Origin: an uncultured Coprococcus sp.
GTDB lineage: Bacteria > Bacillota > Clostridia > Lachnospirales > Lachnospiraceae
DNA length: 10,817 nt
Assembly: GCA_900557435.1 (NCBI GenBank)
Contig: USSH01000058.1
Coordinates: forward strand, 1 to 10,817
Direction of reading: 5' to 3'
Shown here: one piece after another, positions 1 through 6,699 of the stretch
Layout: every line of letters starts with the position of its first letter
How positions within the stretch are numbered: position 1 is the first letter of the stretch
Position numbers and translations under genes: made by a program
Notes under the pieces: generated by a model
What the model was told of the DNA's origin: nothing
Database searches by the model: none
What the model saw: only the letters and a program-made list of their open reading frames with translations

Positions 1-810
1 CCACGTTAATAATGCGCTGGATACGGGTTCTACAGTCACGAACAGACTTGCCTTTACACTTCCAAGGATACTGATGCCGAGTCCGTATATGGTGAAGGGA
101 ATAAGTGATCCTACAACAGCAACAGCCAGAGAGGCTGCTATTATTCTGGCATCCATATAAGGCAGAGAGAATGTGCGGGTGATCACTGCAAGGAATATAG
201 CTGCGATGAGTGAAGACCAGCCTATCACATTGATCAGACCGTATTCATTATAAAGCTTCTGTGGGTAAAGACAGTATATTGTAAAGCATACTGCTGATGT
301 GAGACCCCAGGTGAGAGCCGGTCTGGATATAGCCAGGGAATTCAGGCTTCCATGTGTGGCAATCAGGAAAATTCCAACAAATGCGCAGATTACGGATAAT
401 GCCTCATATGAATGTGGCTTTTTGCGCATAAATACTGTGGTGAAGAGCAGTATCATGATGATGTATGTGAACTGGATAACTGTGCCGGTTGCGGCATTGG
501 AATGCTCGATGGAAGCAAAGTATGTGAACTGTACTCCCATAACACCTGCGAGTGCAAAGAATAGCATAGATATAATACTTTTAGGCTTTGACCATACGGA
601 CAAAGCCTTTTTATCTCTTTTGATGGCGGCGATGATAAGCAGTACAACGCCAGATATAAACTGACGGATTATGGAAAGCTGGACTGCATTGACATCTGAT
701 GACTGAAAGACATACTGTCCAAGCACTCCGCTTACTCCCCACATAATCCCACATGACAGGACCAGTATGATCCCGAACCTCTGGGAATGGTTGACTTTGA
801 CTTCTGACAT
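1..810 (-). CDS. EamA/DMT-family membrane transporter, 3' end cut by window edge
   Basis: Open reading frame of 270 codons with no stop, running off the left edge, so the C-terminus is missing. I translated it from the ATG at 808-810, which has an AAGAGG ribosome site (818-823) 7 nt upstream. The protein is a chain of hydrophobic helices. In the first repeat it has the stretch YFASIEHSNAATGTVIQFTY, and near the cut end GSVKASLFVTVEPVSSALL; both are typical of the two EamA repeats of drug/metabolite exporters (10 TM family, usually about 290-300 aa). Only the end of repeat two is lost. Substrate cannot be told; such proteins export amino acids or metabolites across the cytoplasmic membrane. 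It lies 89 nt downstream of cotJC in the same direction but has its own promoter, so it is probably not part of the coat operon. Confidence 0.88.
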   Translation of the reverse strand, partial: MSEVKVNHSQRFGIILVLSCGIMWGVSGVLGQYVFQSSDVNAVQLSIIRQFISGVVLLIIAAIKRDKKALSVWSKPKSIISMLFFALAGVMGVQFTYFASIEHSNAATGTVIQFTYIIMILLFTTVFMRKKPHSYEALSVICAFVGIFLIATHGSLNSLAISRPALTWGLTSAVCFTIYCLYPQKLYNEYGLINVIGWSSLIAAIFLAVITRTFSLPYMDARIIAASLAVAVVGSLIPFTIYGLGISILGSVKASLFVTVEPVSSALLTW

Positions 811-826
811 AGCATCGCCTCTTCTC

Positions 827-883
827 TAGTAAAGTAGTGTCGCATTAAAGTACTGATAATTTAAAAGTGACATCATTTTACTA
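827..883. repeat. Imperfect inverted repeat over the transporter promoter, possible operator
   Basis: Two 17-base arms (827-843 and 867-883) are inverted copies with 13 of 17 matches, both ending in TAGTAAA/TTTACTA and separated by 23 bases. The right arm covers the proposed -10 box at 875-880 and the left arm lies in the leader. There is no T-run, so a terminator is unlikely. A pair of regulator half-sites is the simplest reading, but this is inference. Confidence 0.4.
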
Positions 884-903
884 CCAGAGGAACATTTTTT
901 CAA
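875..903 (-). promoter_or_regulatory. Probable sigma-A promoter of the EamA transporter gene
   Basis: On the minus strand, TTGAAA (898-903) and TAAAAT (875-880) are separated by 17 bases; each matches the consensus at 5 of 6. The -35 box overlaps the TGA stop of cotJC. The expected transcription start near 868 leaves a leader of about 58 nt before the ATG at 810. Confidence 0.55.
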
Positions 904-1523
904 TTGTTTTTTAAACAAGGTGCTTTGGTGTCGAATGCAGGATTGAATGCATAGAAATTCTTGAAGTCCAGATCATCCTTCACCGCCTCGAGGCATTCTC
1001 CGAATCTCTGGAAGTGTACGATTTCCCTTTCACGAAGGAATTTAATCGGTTCGTATACATCCGGATGGTCCTTACACAGCCTCAGGATGTTGTCGTAGGT
1101 TGAACGGGCCTTCTGCTCGGCTGCCATATCCTCGAAAAGATCAGTTATAGGATCACCTTTGCTCTGGAACTCACAGGCGTTGAATGGAACTCCGCCGGCA
1201 GACTGAGGCCATATTCCGATGGTGTGGTCGGTGTAGTATTTATCAAAGCCGGAGGCCTTGATCTCCTCGATGCTCAGATCCCTGGTGAGCTGATGTATGA
1301 TGGCTCCTATCATCTCAAGGTGCCCGAGTTCCTCGGTACCGATGTCGGTGAGAGCTGCCTTAACCTTGGAATTATTCATGCCATATCTCTGTGACAGGTA
1401 GCGCATGGATGCGCCCAGTTCACCGTCGGGCCCGCCGTATTGGCTGATAATATCCTGGGCGAGCTTGGCATTGGTCTCCTTTATATTTACAGGAAACTGT
1501 AATCTTTTTTCATAAATCCACAT
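900..1523 (-). CDS. cotJC: Spore coat protein CotJC, manganese-catalase family
   Basis: A 207-residue protein matching the CotJC/Mn-catalase family in length and layout. It is a ferritin-like four-helix fold that in manganese catalases converts hydrogen peroxide to water and oxygen, here deposited in the spore coat. The dimanganese ligands are all visible: E35 (in GELGAS), E65 and H68 (in GTEELGHLE), E136 (in AAEQKA) and H170 (in REIVHFQRF). Their spacing agrees with the known family ligands. The start is the ATG at 1521-1523, which overlaps the cotJB stop by one base (TGATG) and has AGGGAGG upstream. An upstream in-frame ATG at 1553 is inside cotJB and is not used in the family. It is the last gene of the cotJABC operon. 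Enzyme activity is inferred from intact ligands; some CotJC proteins have only been shown to be structural. Confidence 0.95.
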   Translation of the reverse strand: MWIYEKRLQFPVNIKETNAKLAQDIISQYGGPDGELGASMRYLSQRYGMNNSKVKAALTDIGTEELGHLEMIGAIIHQLTRDLSIEEIKASGFDKYYTDHTIGIWPQSAGGVPFNACEFQSKGDPITDLFEDMAAEQKARSTYDNILRLCKDHPDVYEPIKFLREREIVHFQRFGECLEAVKDDLDFKNFYAFNPAFDTKAPCLKNN

Positions 1524-1786
1524 CAGCAGTTGCCCTCCCTTTCCCATGGCCATGGATCATTGACCCATGTAAAATAATTGTCGTCAGTGACCTGGTATCT
1601 GTTTAAAGGTCCATACATGCTGGTATAATCCCTCACCGCCTGTTGTCTCATATTGCGGTAGTTCTCGTAGCTTGACAGTGCCTTCTGGCAGGAAGGATGA
1701 AGATCAAGATACAGTGCGATGTCATCGAGGGCAAAAGATACTTCGGTGATGAATCTCATCAGCTGCTTTTTGTTCATTTTGTTCAT
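1523..1786 (-). CDS. cotJB: Spore coat protein CotJB
   Basis: An 87-residue protein of the CotJB family, a small partner of CotJA and CotJC in the inner spore coat with no known enzymatic activity. Family marks are LYLDLHP (residues 26-31 region), YGPL (58-61) and the tryptophan/proline tail DPWPWE near the C-terminus. The start at 1786 has AAGGGGG about 8 nt upstream, located inside the end of cotJA; a second ATG nine bases downstream is possible but is poorly spaced. It follows cotJA with only 2 nt between and overlaps cotJC by one base, so the three are translated together. Confidence 0.94.
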   Translation of the reverse strand: MNKMNKKQLMRFITEVSFALDDIALYLDLHPSCQKALSSYENYRNMRQQAVRDYTSMYGPLNRYQVTDDNYFTWVNDPWPWEREGNC

Positions 1787-1788
1787 GA

Positions 1789-2064
1789 CTATTTCCCCCT
1801 TACGCCGCAGAATATGAGATTGAGATCCTTAAACATGGTGCCTTCCTGAAGACCGCACTTGGCGTCATAGAGATTTTCGAATGGTTGTTCCGGAATATAA
1901 GTCATGCCCACAGGACGTCTTCTCGAATCCTCCGGGCATGGTTTTGGTTCATCTTTTGCAGGGCGGCATCCGCCAGCCTGATTGGTGTATTTGACCGTGG
2001 TGCCCTGGTTGTTGTAATAGCAGCGCCCCTGGCTGCCACGGCTGCAGTTTCTGTTTGCTTCCAC
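1789..2064 (-). CDS. cotJA: Spore coat-associated protein CotJA, GTG start, cysteine-rich
   Basis: First gene of the coat operon. The CotJA domain is the C-terminal half, about residues 53-86 (VGMTYIPEQPFENLY, then EGTMFKDLNLIF). In Bacillus, CotJA is needed for CotJC to enter the spore coat. I chose the GTG at 2062-2064 (91 aa): it has TGGAGG (2070-2075) 5 nt upstream, whereas the ATG at 2083-2085, which would give 98 aa, has no ribosome site and lies almost on the expected transcription start. The first ~50 residues are polar with few hydrophobic residues, Gly/Asn/Lys/Pro-rich, and the protein carries six cysteines (7, 15, 33, 43, 70, 86), unusual for so small a protein and suggestive of disulfide or metal cross-linking in the coat (inference). 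Confidence 0.9.
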   Translation of the reverse strand: MEANRNCSRGSQGRCYYNNQGTTVKYTNQAGGCRPAKDEPKPCPEDSRRRPVGMTYIPEQPFENLYDAKCGLQEGTMFKDLNLIFCGVRGK

Positions 2065-2096
2065 AAAAGCCTCCAGATATAACATTCTCTGTATAG

Positions 2097-2122
2097 AGTA
2101 TGCTGTGGGAGAGCTGGTGTGA
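2097..2122 (-). promoter_or_regulatory. Candidate sporulation (sigma-E-like) promoter of cotJABC
   Basis: On the minus strand a CATACTCT (-10; begins at 2102) matches the mother-cell sigma-E -10 pattern (CATACA-T), with GTCACA about 15 bases upstream as a weak -35. It lies in the 62-bp gap between the tex stop and the cotJA start. In Bacillus subtilis cotJ is sigma-E dependent. A start near 2090 gives a leader of about 25 nt ending in the TGGAGG site, which supports the GTG start of cotJA. Confidence 0.5.
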
Positions 2123-2126
2123 CAGC

Positions 2127-4274
2127 TTAATTTATTCCTTTCATGGATAACTGTATACGCTTTTTGTTCAGATCAATGCCGATGACTTTGACCTGAACTA
2201 TATCTCCGACACTTACGACATCGAGAGGGTGTTTGATAAATTTGTTGGACATCTCAGAGATATGTACAAGCCCGTCCTGATGTACTCCGATATCCACAAA
2301 TGCGCCGAAATCAATAACGTTTCTGACGGTTCCCTTGAGTATCATTCCCTCGGTGAGATCTTTCATCTCGAGTACATCGCCCCTCAAGATAGGTTTAGGC
2401 ATCTCATCACGCGGATCTCTGGCAGGTTTCTCAAGCTCCTTGATAATGTCTGTGAGAGTTATGATTCCTGTTCCTAGTTCTTCGGCAAGCTTCTTGACAT
2501 TGCCTGCGGCTTTGGAAAGCTCCTTAAGGTTTCCCTTTGAGATGTCATCTGAGCTATAGCCGAGGTGTTCAAGAAGAGCGGTGGCTATATCGTAACTTTC
2601 CGGATGGACAGATGTGGCATCAAGCGGATTCTTTCCGCCACTGATCCTCATGAATCCTGCGCACTGTTCAAATGCCTTAGGACCGAGTTTTGCAACCTTG
2701 AGAAGTTCTTTTCTTGTGGTGAAACGACCATTTGCCTCTCTATAATCCACGATATTCTTTGCAAGAGTCTTGTTGATTCCTGAAATGTGTTCCATGAGTG
2801 GGGCGGAGGCTGTGTTGAGGTCTACACCGACCTTGTTTACAGAATCTTCAACAACGGCATCAAGAGCCTCAGCGAGTTTTTTCTGATTCATGTCATGCTG
2901 GTACTGTCCGACGCCTATAGCCTTCGGGTCTATTTTTACAAGCTCTGCGAGAGGATCCTGAACTCGTCTGGCGATGGAGGCGGCACTTCTCTGCCCTACA
3001 TCAAAATTAGGAAACTCCTCGGTTGCAAGCTTACTTGCGGAATATACCGATGCTCCTGCTTCATTGGTTATCACGTACTGGACCGGCGTGTCCAGCTCGC
3101 TGATAAGCTCCGCGATCACCATCTCAGACTCTCTTGATGCTGTTCCGTTTCCAACGGATATCAGAGAGATGCCGTACTTTTTGATGAGAGCTTTTACAGT
3201 CTTTTTTGCCTCGGCGACCTTGTTCTGTGGGGCGGTAGGGAATATGACCACAGTGTCAAGAACCTTGCCGGTTGGATCCACCACTGCAAGCTTACATCCG
3301 GTTCTGAATGCCGGATCCCATCCAAGTACAGTTTTACCTGCGATAGGAGGCTGCATGAGCAGCTGCTGGAGATTGGATGCGAATACCTTTATGGCACCAT
3401 CCTCGGCGCTTTCGGTGAGGGAGTTTCGAATCTCCCGCTCTATGGCAGGTGCGATCAGTCTGGAGTAGCTGTCGTCTATGACATTATTCAGAATCTCTGA
3501 TGTGTCAGAGTTATCCCTCGCGATGATCTTCTTTCTGAGGTAAGAGATTATCTCGTCCACAGGAGCCTCGATCTTTACAGTTATGAATTTTTCTTTCTCG
3601 CCTCTGTTTACTGCAAGTGTGCGATATCCGGTCATCTTGGATATCGGGGCGGAGAAATTGTAATACATTTCATATACAGATTCAGCATCAGGATCCTTTG
3701 CGGTCGTGTTGATAAACCCTTTTTTAGTCGTGAGGTCACGGATCTTCGTTCTGTAATCTGCTGTATCAGATATGTTTTCGGCGATGATGTCCATGGCTCC
3801 AGCGATGGCATCGTCCACGGTCTCCACGCCCTTTTCAGCTGACACATACTTTTCAGCCTCCGTCCTTATTGGAGTGGAAGTCATCTGAAGTGATATTATA
3901 TTTGCAAGTCCCTCAAGTCCCTTGTCTTTTGCTACTGTGGCTCTGGTCTTTCTCTTAGGTCTGTAAGGCCTGTACAGGTCGTCCACCAGCACCATGGTTT
4001 CAGCTGCTTCTATCTCAGCACGCAGCTCTGGAGTAAGTTTTCCCTGCTCATCAATGCTTGCGATAACCTGAGCTTTTTTGTCCTCAAGATTTCGCAGGTA
4101 GGTAAGTCGCTCGTGAAGTGTCCTGAGCTGTTCGTCATTGAGTGCGCCAGTTGCCTCTTTTCTGTATCGGGCGATGAAAGGTATAGTGTTGCCTTCGTCT
4201 ATGAGTTTTACAGCCGCCTCAGTCTGTGAGGTACGGCATCCGATCTCCTCGGAGATTTTTTTGATTATATCCAT
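2127..4274 (-). CDS. tex: Tex family RNA-binding protein (S1/YqgF)
   Basis: A 715-residue cytoplasmic protein with full Tex architecture and normal length. The N-terminal helical region holds the hallmark IPFIARYRKEATGALND (31-47) and DLYRPYRPKRKTRA (99-112). A YqgF/RNase-H-like domain follows (about 314-440, starting VLGWDPAFRTGCKLA), then tandem helix-hairpin-helix (about 485-545, DLNTASAPLM... GFMRI) and a C-terminal S1 domain (about 644-712, GTVRNVIDFGAFVDIG ... DGLVHIS). Tex binds nucleic acids and contacts transcription/RNA-decay machinery; its exact role is not settled, and YqgF catalytic activity is usually lost. The start is ATG 4272-4274 with AAAGGAG 7 nt upstream. An in-frame upstream extension to 4388 would add a hydrophobic stretch encoded by promoter DNA and is rejected. 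It is transcribed alone, divergently from the HD hydrolase; cotJA follows after its own promoter. Confidence 0.97.
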   Translation of the reverse strand: MDIIKKISEEIGCRTSQTEAAVKLIDEGNTIPFIARYRKEATGALNDEQLRTLHERLTYLRNLEDKKAQVIASIDEQGKLTPELRAEIEAAETMVLVDDLYRPYRPKRKTRATVAKDKGLEGLANIISLQMTSTPIRTEAEKYVSAEKGVETVDDAIAGAMDIIAENISDTADYRTKIRDLTTKKGFINTTAKDPDAESVYEMYYNFSAPISKMTGYRTLAVNRGEKEKFITVKIEAPVDEIISYLRKKIIARDNSDTSEILNNVIDDSYSRLIAPAIEREIRNSLTESAEDGAIKVFASNLQQLLMQPPIAGKTVLGWDPAFRTGCKLAVVDPTGKVLDTVVIFPTAPQNKVAEAKKTVKALIKKYGISLISVGNGTASRESEMVIAELISELDTPVQYVITNEAGASVYSASKLATEEFPNFDVGQRSAASIARRVQDPLAELVKIDPKAIGVGQYQHDMNQKKLAEALDAVVEDSVNKVGVDLNTASAPLMEHISGINKTLAKNIVDYREANGRFTTRKELLKVAKLGPKAFEQCAGFMRISGGKNPLDATSVHPESYDIATALLEHLGYSSDDISKGNLKELSKAAGNVKKLAEELGTGIITLTDIIKELEKPARDPRDEMPKPILRGDVLEMKDLTEGMILKGTVRNVIDFGAFVDIGVHQDGLVHISEMSNKFIKHPLDVVSVGDIVQVKVIGIDLNKKRIQLSMKGIN

Positions 4275-4308
4275 GTATAAACTCCTTTGTACAAATGTCT
4301 TGTGCCAA

Positions 4309-4336
4309 ATTATAAAATATACCATCATAAAGTAAA
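4309..4336 (-). promoter_or_regulatory. Sigma-A promoter of tex
   Basis: On the minus strand TTTACT (4331-4336) and a perfect TATAAT (4309-4314) are 16 bases apart. Expected start near 4302, giving a leader of about 28 nt that includes the AAAGGAG site. The same TTTACT -35 hexamer is used by ung. Confidence 0.7.
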
Positions 4337-4376
4337 ATATGAGAGCGGCACATCTGTAAAGTATATAAAAAATACG

Positions 4377-4405
4377 TGGAATATTCAAGACTGCTATGTT
4401 ATACT
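4377..4405 (+). promoter_or_regulatory. Extended -10 promoter of the HD hydrolase gene
   Basis: TATACT (4400-4405) is preceded by TG at 4397-4398, an extended -10 element; the -35 region (TGGAAT, 4377-4382, 17-base spacer) is poor, as is common with an extended -10. It lies back to back with the tex promoter, about 60 bp apart. Confidence 0.55.
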
Positions 4406-4457
4406 CTGCTTAGTTGGGAACTACTGAAAATGATAAACAAGGTTGGGGATCCTGAAT

Positions 4458-5060
4458 ATGACAGAGATTGCAGATAAGGCAGCAAATAATATGGATGTGA
4501 CAGATACCGTTCAGAGAGCAAAGAATATGGCAAAGATGTTTCATGAAGGGCAGAATCGCCGGGGAAAAGGCGGATTTGTTCCTTATTATGACGAGCATAT
4601 TCTAGGGGTGTATAACATATTGAAAGATGAGTGCCAGATAGAAGACGAGGAAATCCTTGTGACTGCACTCCTTCATGATACGGTGGAAGATACATCGTGC
4701 ACTTTGGAAGATATAGAAAAAGCATTTGGATCTGAGATCCGTGAGCATGTGAGGCTGCTCACTAGAATAGAAGGCGAGCCATTTTCTGTGTATGCAAGGA
4801 GATTATTTGCAAACGGTACGGACAAGACCATACTTGTAAAGCTGGCAGACAGACTTCACAACTTGAGAACCATCTCATATATGCCTGATACAAACTGGAT
4901 ACAGAAGAAGATAAAGCAGTCCTATAAGGACATACTTAACCCACTGCATGAGGCGATGAAGAGAATAGATAGTCCGTATAATGATAAGATAAGTATGCTG
5001 GCGGACATGATAGAGGAACAGATACTTACGGTGCAAAGAGAATTAAAACTGAAAATATAA
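4458..5060 (+). CDS. HD-domain hydrolase, RelA/SpoT (MESH1-like) type
   Basis: A 200-residue, single-domain HD hydrolase resembling the hydrolase half of RelA/SpoT proteins and the small alarmone hydrolase MESH1, which remove the 3'-diphosphate of (p)ppGpp. Visible family marks: HEGQNRRGK-x-PYYDEH (H47 metal ligand), ALLHDTVEDT with HD 73-74 and ED 77-78, and KLADRLHNLRT with D131 and N135. There is no synthetase or TGS/ACT domain, so it is a stand-alone hydrolase. Start is ATG 4458, with GGGGA 8 nt upstream; a TTG at 4443 is possible but lacks a ribosome site. All metal and catalytic positions look intact. Alarmone activity is inferred; the pocket has a short insertion between R and PYY relative to classic HxGQxRK-PY forms, so another nucleotide substrate is possible. 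Transcribed alone, opposite to tex. Confidence 0.85.
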   Translation: MTEIADKAANNMDVTDTVQRAKNMAKMFHEGQNRRGKGGFVPYYDEHILGVYNILKDECQIEDEEILVTALLHDTVEDTSCTLEDIEKAFGSEIREHVRLLTRIEGEPFSVYARRLFANGTDKTILVKLADRLHNLRTISYMPDTNWIQKKIKQSYKDILNPLHEAMKRIDSPYNDKISMLADMIEEQILTVQRELKLKI

Positions 5061-5064
5061 TATA

Positions 5065-5133
5065 AAAAATCCTGCTGTTATTATCACCGGTATCGCTGAT
5101 CAGCGGTCTGGCATACATAGCAACAGGATTTTT
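5065..5133. terminator. Long hairpin, bidirectional terminator between convergent genes
   Basis: One nearly concentric inverted repeat of 69 bases: outer arms AAAAATCCTG (5065-5074) and CAGGATTTTT (5124-5133), and at the centre a perfect 12-bp palindrome CGCTGATCAGCG (5094-5105), with mostly paired sequence and a few mismatches or wobbles between. Plus-strand transcripts end in TTTTT and minus-strand ones in TTTTTT, so it can stop both the HD hydrolase gene (ends 5060) and the phosphatase gene (ends 5241). It is longer than an ordinary terminator. Confidence 0.8.
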
Positions 5134-5208
5134 ATGTTAAAAGATCCAGATACATTAGAGATTATGGAGATAAAGAAGGTTCAAGCATAATATCGATATA
5201 GAAATTCG

Positions 5209-5244
5209 TATAAAAATCAGCATAAAAATCAGCATGTAAATCAG
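5209..5244 (-). repeat. Three 12-bp tandem repeats over the phosphatase stop codon
   Basis: On the minus strand the units are CTGATTTACATG, CTGATTTTTATG and CTGATTTTTATA. The TGA inside the first unit is the actual stop of the phosphatase gene (5241-5243). Because the unit is 12 bases long, the next two units repeat TGA in the same frame, giving three in-frame stops. Confidence 0.75.
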
Positions 5245-5849
5245 TAAAATATTCTGGTTTCGTCAATTATCTTATATTTTTCATCTGAGTAGTCAAGTAT
5301 TATAACATTGCAGTTCTGCTGCAACCCACCGGACCAGAAGTCCTTGAGATCATGCTTCTTGACGTGCATCATCATTGCTTTATTAATGGCTCCATGGGCA
5401 ACTATCATAACTCTTGAGTCTGTTTTTGCGAGAGGTTCAATGTATTCTGTCATGAATTTCGAGGCCCTTTCGCATAGTGCTTGGAATGATTCTCCACATC
5501 CTATAGGGTGATAAAGTTCGGGATGCTTGAAAAAATATTGAAAATCCTGGCTCGGATCCTTTAACAGTTCAGACATGTTCTGTCCCTCCCAGTCACCGAA
5601 ACACATTTCCTTGATGAGATCGTTGGTCACTATAGGTATGTCTCTATCTCCGACTATAAGGCGGGCTGTTTCGTGTGCTCTCTTCAAAGGGCTTGAGAAC
5701 ACTATGTCAAAATGAGTGTCCCTTAGATTCTTTCCGGTTATTATTGCCAGTCTTCGTCCGTTTTCATTCAGTTCAATATCGGTTCTTCCCTGAAGTAGTT
5801 TCTTTTCATTCCATATGGTTTCACCGTGTCGTACTATATATATTTCCAT
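5241..5849 (-). CDS. Histidine phosphatase family protein (phosphoglycerate-mutase-like)
   Basis: A 202-residue member of the histidine phosphatase superfamily (branch 1). The phospho-acceptor motif is VRHGETIWN at 6-14 with catalytic H8; further pocket residues are R22 (QGRTDIELN), R57 (SPLKRAHETA), E81 (IKEMCFGDWEG) and the second histidine H152 (VAHGAINKA). The family includes phosphoglycerate mutase, alpha-ribazole phosphatase and broad phosphatases; length and the short insertion fit cofactor-independent phosphatases, not the classical glycolytic mutase, but the substrate cannot be read from sequence. ATG start at 5847-5849 with ACGGAG 8 nt upstream. It starts 36 nt after the ung stop without a promoter I can see, so the two are probably co-transcribed. 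Confidence 0.92.
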   Translation of the reverse strand: MEIYIVRHGETIWNEKKLLQGRTDIELNENGRRLAIITGKNLRDTHFDIVFSSPLKRAHETARLIVGDRDIPIVTNDLIKEMCFGDWEGQNMSELLKDPSQDFQYFFKHPELYHPIGCGESFQALCERASKFMTEYIEPLAKTDSRVMIVAHGAINKAMMMHVKKHDLKDFWSGGLQQNCNVIILDYSDEKYKIIDETRIFY

Positions 5850-5885
5850 TTTGTAATCTCCGTTATTATGTTTGGTATAAAATGC

Positions 5886-6560
5886 TTAAATGTCTTCAAT
5901 CTGCCAGTCTATAGGTTCAACGCCGTGGGCGGTGAGAAAATCGTTTGTCTTGCTGAATGGACGGCTGCCCCAGAATCCTCTGTATACGGAGAGCGGACTT
6001 GGGTGGGCTGACTTCAGTATCAGATGGTGTGGATTATTCAGAAATGCTGCCTTTTTCTGAGCGTATGCTCCCCATAAGATAAATACTATAGGCCTATCCT
6101 GTTCGTTCAACACGCGGATGGCGGCGTCGGTAAATTTCTCCCAACCCTTGCCCTGGTGAGAACCGGCTCTGTGCGCCTGAACTGTCAGAACAGCATTGAG
6201 CATCAGAACACCCTGATCAGCCCACTTCTCAAGATAGCCATTGTTTGGTATCTTGCAGCCGAGGTCGTCATGCAGCTCCTGGTAAATGTTTACCAGTGAT
6301 GGGGGTATTGCAACTCCTGGTTTTACACTGAAACTTAGGCCGTGCGCCTGTCCCGGTTCATGGTACGGATCCTGGCCTATGATGACACATTTCACTTTGG
6401 AAAGTGGCGTGTTATGGAATGCGTTGAAAATGTCATCGGCCGGTGGGTAAACGGTCTGGGTGGCGTATGCCTGACCTACGAAATTAAAAAGGTTTCTGTA
6501 ATACTCTTTGCTGTATTCGGGCTTTAGATACTCGGCCCAGTCATTTGTGATAGCGGGCAT
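5886..6560 (-). CDS. ung: Uracil-DNA glycosylase, family 1
   Basis: A 224-residue family-1 uracil-DNA glycosylase of normal size. It removes uracil from DNA to start base excision repair. Motif A, GQDPYHEPGQAHGLSFSV (62-79), carries the water-activating D64; the uracil-binding stretch LMLNAVLTV (119-127) holds N122; the DNA-intercalation motif HPSPLSVYRGFWGSRPFS (186-203) holds H186. All key residues are present. ATG start at 6558-6560, with AAGGAG 11 nt upstream, slightly long; no closer start exists. First gene of a two-gene unit with the histidine phosphatase. Its promoter carries a Fur/PerR-like box. Confidence 0.97.
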   Translation of the reverse strand: MPAITNDWAEYLKPEYSKEYYRNLFNFVGQAYATQTVYPPADDIFNAFHNTPLSKVKCVIIGQDPYHEPGQAHGLSFSVKPGVAIPPSLVNIYQELHDDLGCKIPNNGYLEKWADQGVLMLNAVLTVQAHRAGSHQGKGWEKFTDAAIRVLNEQDRPIVFILWGAYAQKKAAFLNNPHHLILKSAHPSPLSVYRGFWGSRPFSKTNDFLTAHGVEPIDWQIEDI

Positions 6561-6606
6561 ATTATAATTATCTCCTTGTGTTTAATTTTTGTAGAAAATA
6601 ATGCTT

Positions 6607-6621
6607 GAATTATGATTATCA
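6607..6621 (-). promoter_or_regulatory. Fur/PerR-like box at the ung promoter
   Basis: On the minus strand TGATAATCATAATTC matches the 7-1-7 Fur box TGATAAT-n-ATTATCA at 11 of 14 positions (left half perfect) and the PerR box TTATAAT-n-ATTATAA at 10 of 14. It touches the last base of the -10 box and covers the predicted start, a typical repressor position. AT-rich DNA gives such matches by chance, so confidence is modest. Confidence 0.35.
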
Positions 6622-6649
6622 TTCTAGCACAGCAGAAAGATAAAGTAAA
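6621..6649 (-). promoter_or_regulatory. Promoter of ung
   Basis: On the minus strand TTTACT (6644-6649) and TAGAAT (6621-6626) are 17 bases apart, with TG directly before the -10 (extended -10, TGCTAGAAT). The predicted start near 6614 leaves a leader of about 54 nt to the ATG at 6560. Confidence 0.65.
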
Positions 6650-6699
6650 ATTCACAGCGCAGTAAATAGTACGATGGTGAAGTCTTGAATGTATGGACG

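Noticed and set aside
299..664. 121-codon plus-strand frame
   Set aside because: It is antisense to the EamA gene, whose minus-strand translation has clear transporter motifs.
1524..1553. Upstream ATG for CotJC giving 217 residues
   Set aside because: It lies inside cotJB; the ATG at 1523 overlaps the cotJB stop in TGATG and gives the family start MWIYEK.
2103..2130. AGCTG/CAGCT hairpin after tex as a terminator
   Set aside because: Only five pairs and no T-run; too weak to call.
2974..3468. 164-codon plus-strand frame
   Set aside because: Antisense shadow inside tex, with no ribosome site and low-complexity Ser/Ala composition.
4275..4388. In-frame N-terminal extension of tex by 38 residues, hydrophobic
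   Set aside because: It overlaps the tex promoter (TATAAT 4309-4314) and lacks a ribosome site; the ATG at 4274 has AAAGGAG and matches the family start MDIIKKI.
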